Origin: Olavius algarvensis Delta 4 endosymbiont
Lineage (GTDB): Bacteria > Desulfobacterota > Desulfobacteria > Desulfobacterales > CAJINA01
Length of the DNA stretch: 33,345 nt
NCBI GenBank assembly: GCA_905176665.1
Contig: CAJINA010000005.1
Location: 1 to 33,345, forward strand
Reading direction: 5' to 3'
A model generated the notes under the pieces. The model was not told the origin of the DNA. It saw only the letters and a list, made by a program, of their open reading frames with translations, and made no database searches. Both the position numbers and the translations under genes were made by a program. This document shows positions 29,703-33,345 of this stretch, piece by piece (position 1 is the stretch's first letter; each line of letters begins with the position of its first letter).

Positions 29703-30538
29703 TCTCTTTTTCTGGCAGTGGCATACAGGGCGGCGCCCAGAATGACGGCACCCCCGGCCAGTTCTCGCAGGGCCGGCATTTCGGCCAGCAACAAGGCCGC
29801 CGCCAGGATACCGTAGACCGGTTCCAGGCTGGCGATAATGCTGGCTGTCTGAGCCTTGACAGTAGCTAGTCCTTTAATGAAAAGCGAATGGGCGACGCCC
29901 GTGAAAACAATCCCCAGCAGGGCCAGCAGGAGCATATCCTGTACGGTAACGGCCGGGCCCGGGAGGAATAAAAATGGAAACAGGAACAGGGCGGCAGCCG
30001 CATCCTGATAGAAAGCCACCACCAGGCTGGAATAGGACCGGGCGTATTTGCGGTTGAGAATTGACAATAAGGCAAAGGTAAAACCGGATGTGGTGCCCCA
30101 CAGGGCCCCCTGGGTTGTCGCGTTGTCCAGGCTGAAGGCGGGGACCACCAGGGCGACCCCGCAAAATGTCACCAGGGCCAAAAGGACGTCTGCCGGGCGC
30201 AGCTTTTCATTGAAAAAAAGCGGCTCCAGAAAAGTCACAAAGATGGGAAAGGTGGAAAAGGTGATCAAGCCGACCGCCACGGAGGATACCTGGATCGCCT
30301 GAAAAAACGTTACCCAGTGCGCGGCCAGGATGAGCCCCTGCAGCACCAGGGCCAGGTAATCGGCGGCCCTGTTAAGCTTGAGGCTCTGGCGGCGAATCCA
30401 CAGCGCCGGCAGTAAGAAAGCCATGGCATAGAACACCCGGCCGAAGACGATGACGGTCGGCGGCTGGTTTACGAGTTTGCCGAACAGTCCGGCCAGCCCG
30501 AAAAAAAGCACGGCAATGTGAATTTCAATAAGTCCCAT
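29699..30538 (-). CDS. EamA-family (DMT) transporter
   Basis: This is a 279-residue inner-membrane protein with about ten hydrophobic segments and two EamA repeats. The first repeat starts MGLIEIHIAVLFFGLAGLFG and has HWVTFFQAIQVSSVAVGLIT; the second has WGTTSGFTFALLSILNRKYA and IASLEPVYGILAAALLLAEM, the usual conserved end of the family. Substrates of these exporters are metabolites, amino acids or drugs and cannot be told here. The ATG at 30538 is likely; a GTG two codons earlier is possible. No clear Shine-Dalgarno sequence is present. It is separate from the other transporter operon by a repeat-rich spacer. Confidence 0.88.
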   Translation of the reverse strand: MGLIEIHIAVLFFGLAGLFGKLVNQPPTVIVFGRVFYAMAFLLPALWIRRQSLKLNRAADYLALVLQGLILAAHWVTFFQAIQVSSVAVGLITFSTFPIFVTFLEPLFFNEKLRPADVLLALVTFCGVALVVPAFSLDNATTQGALWGTTSGFTFALLSILNRKYARSYSSLVVAFYQDAAAALFLFPFLFLPGPAVTVQDMLLLALLGIVFTGVAHSLFIKGLATVKAQTASIIASLEPVYGILAAALLLAEMPALRELAGGAVILGAALYATARKRD

Positions 30539-30544
30539 TGGCAC

Positions 30545-31006
30545 GAATCAGAAAAATATAGGCTTTCAGCGTATTTATTCCCGGGCTATGTAACGTTGCA
30601 GGCAACTTTGGTCAACAGGTAAGCTGAAGTGCGTGTCCGTAACGATCCTGGCGGGCAATCAGTGTGTACTTAGGGTCAAATTGTGATATTAATGAAATGT
30701 GTCAATTTTCAGTTTGTGGCGCAATACCTCAATAGGTGGTGTCGCCACTGAACGAACACGTAAATGACCATTTGCCACACCTGGTGGGTAATCGCATGCT
30801 TAAGCAGGTTTATTTTCTCATCGATCGCTAAATCAATCGAAATTGGCAACAACTTTATTCTGTATGTTTATATGGTCTCTTAAAATGATTTCTACAAACT
30901 GAGCGATACGATCATCCTTACAGTGATTGCGAATATATGAAGGTGGTATGGTTGCGAAGGGAAGATACAAAACCAAAGTAGGGCAACCTTTTAACTGGAG
31001 GTAAAA
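30545..31006. other. AT-rich intergenic region
   Basis: About 460 bases, distinctly richer in A and T than the neighbouring genes, carry no gene I can support. All frames are broken by stops. Minus-strand fragments near 30700-30830 (such as LLKHAITHQVWQMVIYVFVQ) look faintly protein-like and could be decayed mobile DNA, but no family was recognised. The last 60 bases should hold the promoter of the following small secreted protein. Confidence 0.35.
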
Positions 31007-31378
31007 ATGAGAAAAACGTTGATTGGTTTCGTAACCCTGGTCTGGTTCGTAACAGCTTTAACTGGACCAGCCAGCGCAGAAGCACCTTACACCGATTACG
31101 TAAAGGCGCTGAAGCAGTGCAGAAAAGCGTTGAAAAAACTCTCCAGTGAGGCGTTGGTGCTGCGAACAGAATTAAAAACTCAAGAAGATGCGCGTCGCAC
31201 TATCCATAATGCCTTTGTAGGACAAGAGCCGCGCACCCTCACAAAGAGTAAAGCCAAGCAATGGACTACCGAATTCAAGAACCCGAATCTCGAGTTCAAC
31301 AGGACGATAAAAGAGTATCAAAATAAATGCAAAAGAGTGGAAGCAATCATTAAAGGCAGATTAATTCTGGGCGAGTAG
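31007..31378 (+). CDS. Small secreted helical protein
   Basis: This is a 123-residue hypothetical protein. The Sec signal covers residues 1-25 (MRKTLIGFVTLVWFVTALTG, cleavage near ASA before EAPYT). The mature part is predicted helical and Lys-rich (YVKALKQCRKALKKLSSEAL; TIKEYQNKCKRVEAIIKGRL), with two cysteines, one in each half, that might pair. No known family is recognised. CTGGAGG stands at good distance before the ATG. Codon use and base composition are more AT-rich than the neighbours, which may indicate acquisition from elsewhere. It ends with UAG followed directly by UAA. Confidence 0.7.
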   Translation: MRKTLIGFVTLVWFVTALTGPASAEAPYTDYVKALKQCRKALKKLSSEALVLRTELKTQEDARRTIHNAFVGQEPRTLTKSKAKQWTTEFKNPNLEFNRTIKEYQNKCKRVEAIIKGRLILGE

Positions 31379-31535
31379 TAAAGCGCCTTAAAATTAAAAT
31401 GCTAACTGGTCTATCAGATAGCGGTCCGCCGACTGAATATGCGCGTCTATATACGAGCCCCACTCATTTTTTATTTGGGCTGTTCAGTTGGAATCAAAAC
31501 CGCTGATGACTGCTGGATAGATGTAAGTTAAAGGG

Positions 31536-31563
31536 TTACCCCAGTTTTCGCAATGGTGGGGTT
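31536..31563. terminator. Weak hairpin between convergent genes
   Basis: ACCCCA near 31537-31542 can pair with TGGGGT near 31556-31561, in the space between the small secreted protein gene and the convergent PlsB-like gene. A second candidate stem, AGCCC with GGGCT, is near 31457-31482. Neither has a long T-run, so assignment is tentative. The remaining 250 bases hold nothing else recognised. Confidence 0.35.
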
Positions 31564-31628
31564 TGGTCTTATAATGTAAACCGGCCGTGATCCGTTTGCC
31601 TAAATTGAACAGACCAAGATTCCACCAT

Positions 31629-33345
31629 CTATCCGGCCGATAGAATCCTGAGATACGTGGCAATGTATTTATTATAGTCAGCCAGTTTCTCGGCCCCGCG
31701 CGGTCCTTTCAGGCCGTTCCTGGCATAACTGTCCACAGCATTGGCGTAGTAAAGTACCGACAGTGATTCTCGGCGGGTGATTTCTCCGCGTTTGAACAGC
31801 TTATATCCACTGCCGCGAATTTTTTTCACGATATCTTTTTTATCCTTGTTGTCCATCCCGGCTTTCTCCAGATACTTGAAAGCGACCGCGTACGATTCGA
31901 AAAAGGGTTTCAGCAGCCCCGCGAAAAACACCAGTTTTTTATATCCGGAGGATGTGATGTTGTAGGTGTCCGGCAGGGTGGGGTGCGGGATAATGATAGC
32001 ATCGTCGATAAAGGCTTTCACGGTTTTACGCACCAGAAATGCCGGCGGCCGTTCCGGGTCGGGTGTAAACTCATTGATGAACAGATCCTGCAAGAAGGTG
32101 TAGTTTTCATGGAGGTTGGCGGCACTGAACTGAAAAGCGTCTTTCTCGCGGATCAGCAAGGCGGTAAACGCTGCCGGGATAAAAGCGTTGATGATGGAAT
32201 TTTTGTAATAATCCAGTTCCGTGCGCTTTTTACTGTTTATATGGTAGTGGATGTGGAGAGCCGCTTCCGCCTCGGCCTCTTCCAGGCCATGGGGATCGAT
32301 CAGCTTGCGTTTGATATAATCCACCAGGGCATTATTTAGAGCGGCTTCGGGGTTCGTTACCATGGAGTCGGAAAACTGAATCTGGCGCGCGGTGAGATGG
32401 GTCAGGCCGGTTTCCATCTGAAAATCCAGTTCTTCCTGGGTGACCTGGCTGTCGTTGTGCAAGATCGCGCAGGCCGCCAGGGCATGGGGCGTGGCCACGG
32501 CGTCCGCGTTGATAGCCGACAGGATACGCTGCCCCAGGTTACGGCAGAAAAGGTTCTGCCGTTTCCCATCCATGTTCTCTAAAGAGAGCCCCTGCGTTAT
32601 CATCAGGTCGCTGAGCAGGAAGGGTTCGTGGAAGTTGACGTAAATGCGCCCATACCGCCGTTTCAGGGCCTTGCGCGCTTTGAGCATCTGTTCCAGGTTT
32701 TCCGGGGCCTTGCTATGGCCTTCCACTTCGCTGATATAGGCCTGTTCTTCGGGGACCCGGTCGTAACCGATAAATACCGGCACAAAGGACATGTCTTCGC
32801 AGGCGCCCTTCTTCAAGGCGTTGAGCAGGATGGTCAGCATGCCCAGTTGGGGCGCATAAAGCTTCCCGCTGCGGCTGCGGGTGCCTTCGATGAAAACACC
32901 GATATTGTAGCCATTGATGAGGATCCGGCGGATGTATTCGGAAAGTACCTTGGCGTAAAACACGGCCTTGAAAGAGCGCCGTACGAAAAAGGCCCCTAAA
33001 CGCCGGAACAGGGCCCCCATGGGCCAGAAGGCAAGATTGCGCCCGGCAAAAAACAGCGGAGTGGGCAGGTCATGCCGGTATAGGATATGGGCCACGAGCA
33101 GCGAATCGAGATGACTTTTGTGACAGGGGATGAAGATCACCGGTCCCTTACGGGCGGCACTTTTAATGCTGTTCAGGGCCTGGGTGTTGATGGTGACCCC
33201 ATCGAACATCGTATTGAGCAACCACTGCACCACCGTGGCCCCGCCCTTGATGACGGCCGGGTTGGGTTTTGCCGCGATTTCGTCGAGGTAGGCCAGGGCT
33301 TCGGCTTGGACCCGGTAGCGGGTTTTCTCCCGTCGCTGGGCATAC
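31629..33345 (-). CDS. plsB: PlsB-like glycerol-3-phosphate acyltransferase, 5' end outside window
   Basis: At least 571 residues are visible, and the frame runs open through the right edge, so the N-terminus is missing. Acyltransferase motifs lie early in the visible part: PCHKSHLDSL (catalytic His and Asp), FFAGRNLAFWPMGALFRRLG with FFVRRS, and GVFIEGTRSRSGKLYAPQLG. FVPVFIGYDRVPEE follows. The order and spacing match PlsB/GPAT-type enzymes, which acylate glycerol-3-phosphate at the membrane in the first step of phospholipid synthesis. The long C-terminal region lacks motifs, as in that family. GTG at 33233 is an internal codon, not a likely start. Confidence 0.9.
   Translation of the reverse strand, partial: YAQRREKTRYRVQAEALAYLDEIAAKPNPAVIKGGATVVQWLLNTMFDGVTINTQALNSIKSAARKGPVIFIPCHKSHLDSLLVAHILYRHDLPTPLFFAGRNLAFWPMGALFRRLGAFFVRRSFKAVFYAKVLSEYIRRILINGYNIGVFIEGTRSRSGKLYAPQLGMLTILLNALKKGACEDMSFVPVFIGYDRVPEEQAYISEVEGHSKAPENLEQMLKARKALKRRYGRIYVNFHEPFLLSDLMITQGLSLENMDGKRQNLFCRNLGQRILSAINADAVATPHALAACAILHNDSQVTQEELDFQMETGLTHLTARQIQFSDSMVTNPEAALNNALVDYIKRKLIDPHGLEEAEAEAALHIHYHINSKKRTELDYYKNSIINAFIPAAFTALLIREKDAFQFSAANLHENYTFLQDLFINEFTPDPERPPAFLVRKTVKAFIDDAIIIPHPTLPDTYNITSSGYKKLVFFAGLLKPFFESYAVAFKYLEKAGMDNKDKKDIVKKIRGSGYKLFKRGEITRRESLSVLYYANAVDSYARNGLKGPRGAEKLADYNKYIATYLRILSAG

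Overview
The window looks like chromosomal DNA of a Desulfobacterota (deltaproteobacterial), probably Desulfobacterales-type anaerobe. This rests on gene style only: a ferredoxin/Tat-flavoprotein redox cassette, old-yellow-enzyme plus thiolase-like pair, class I LsrF-type aldolase, short PAS kinase without an ATPase domain, and intergenic palindromes built from 6- and 7-bp periods. No rRNA, tRNA, CRISPR array, complete insertion sequence or phage gene was seen.

Region 1 (1-10852) is mostly envelope and periplasm. It holds a secreted orphan (520), a STAS protein (1378), a CpxA/CpxR-like two-component system on the minus strand (2104-4418), and a divergent run of exported proteins: Spy/CpxP-like (4611), a proline-rich peptide (5207), an OmpA-type lipoprotein (5599) and a small lipoprotein (6324). 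A three-gene redox cassette follows (6852-9475): two-cluster ferredoxin, ferric-reductase-like membrane protein and Tat-exported FAD reductase. Then come a DUF6515/SH3-like protein and a four-EF-hand protein. The promoters of the 520 and 4611 genes share an 80-bp block, 60 of 80 positions identical without gaps, with TTTAC half-sites at identical spacing, so they are probably controlled by the same regulator, most simply the adjacent CpxR-like one.

Region 2 (11107-15701) holds a ModF-like double ABC ATPase overlapping NAD synthetase (minus), a membrane-anchored small protein and a PAS-PAS-HisKA protein without a catalytic ATPase domain (both plus).

Region 3 (15748-23346, all minus) is a metabolic cluster read as LsrF-like aldolase, zinc alcohol dehydrogenase, VOC protein, Rossmann oxidoreductase, DksA/TraR zinc finger, aspartate kinase, TrmB-type regulator and class III aminotransferase. 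A near-perfect 30-bp palindrome precedes the aminotransferase and a related half-site precedes the regulator. Two ATCGNN hexamer palindromes flank the VOC gene. The end product of the cluster is not known.

Region 4 (23564-33345) has a PlsC-like acyltransferase behind a short leader ORF and terminator-like hairpin, a thiolase-like/old-yellow-enzyme pair, and a four-gene minus-strand run (hypothetical, lipoprotein, EmrE-type transporter, CoA-type NUDIX hydrolase). The transporter frame is intact over 312 codons except for one in-frame UAG at codon 248. After that come an EamA transporter, an AT-rich stretch with a small secreted protein, and a PlsB-like glycerol-3-phosphate acyltransferase that runs off the right edge. 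Several palindromic or MITE-like repeats (6669-6818, 9533-9615, 20531-20638, 21072-21169, 22330-22420, 26944-27092, 29427-29702) sit between genes.
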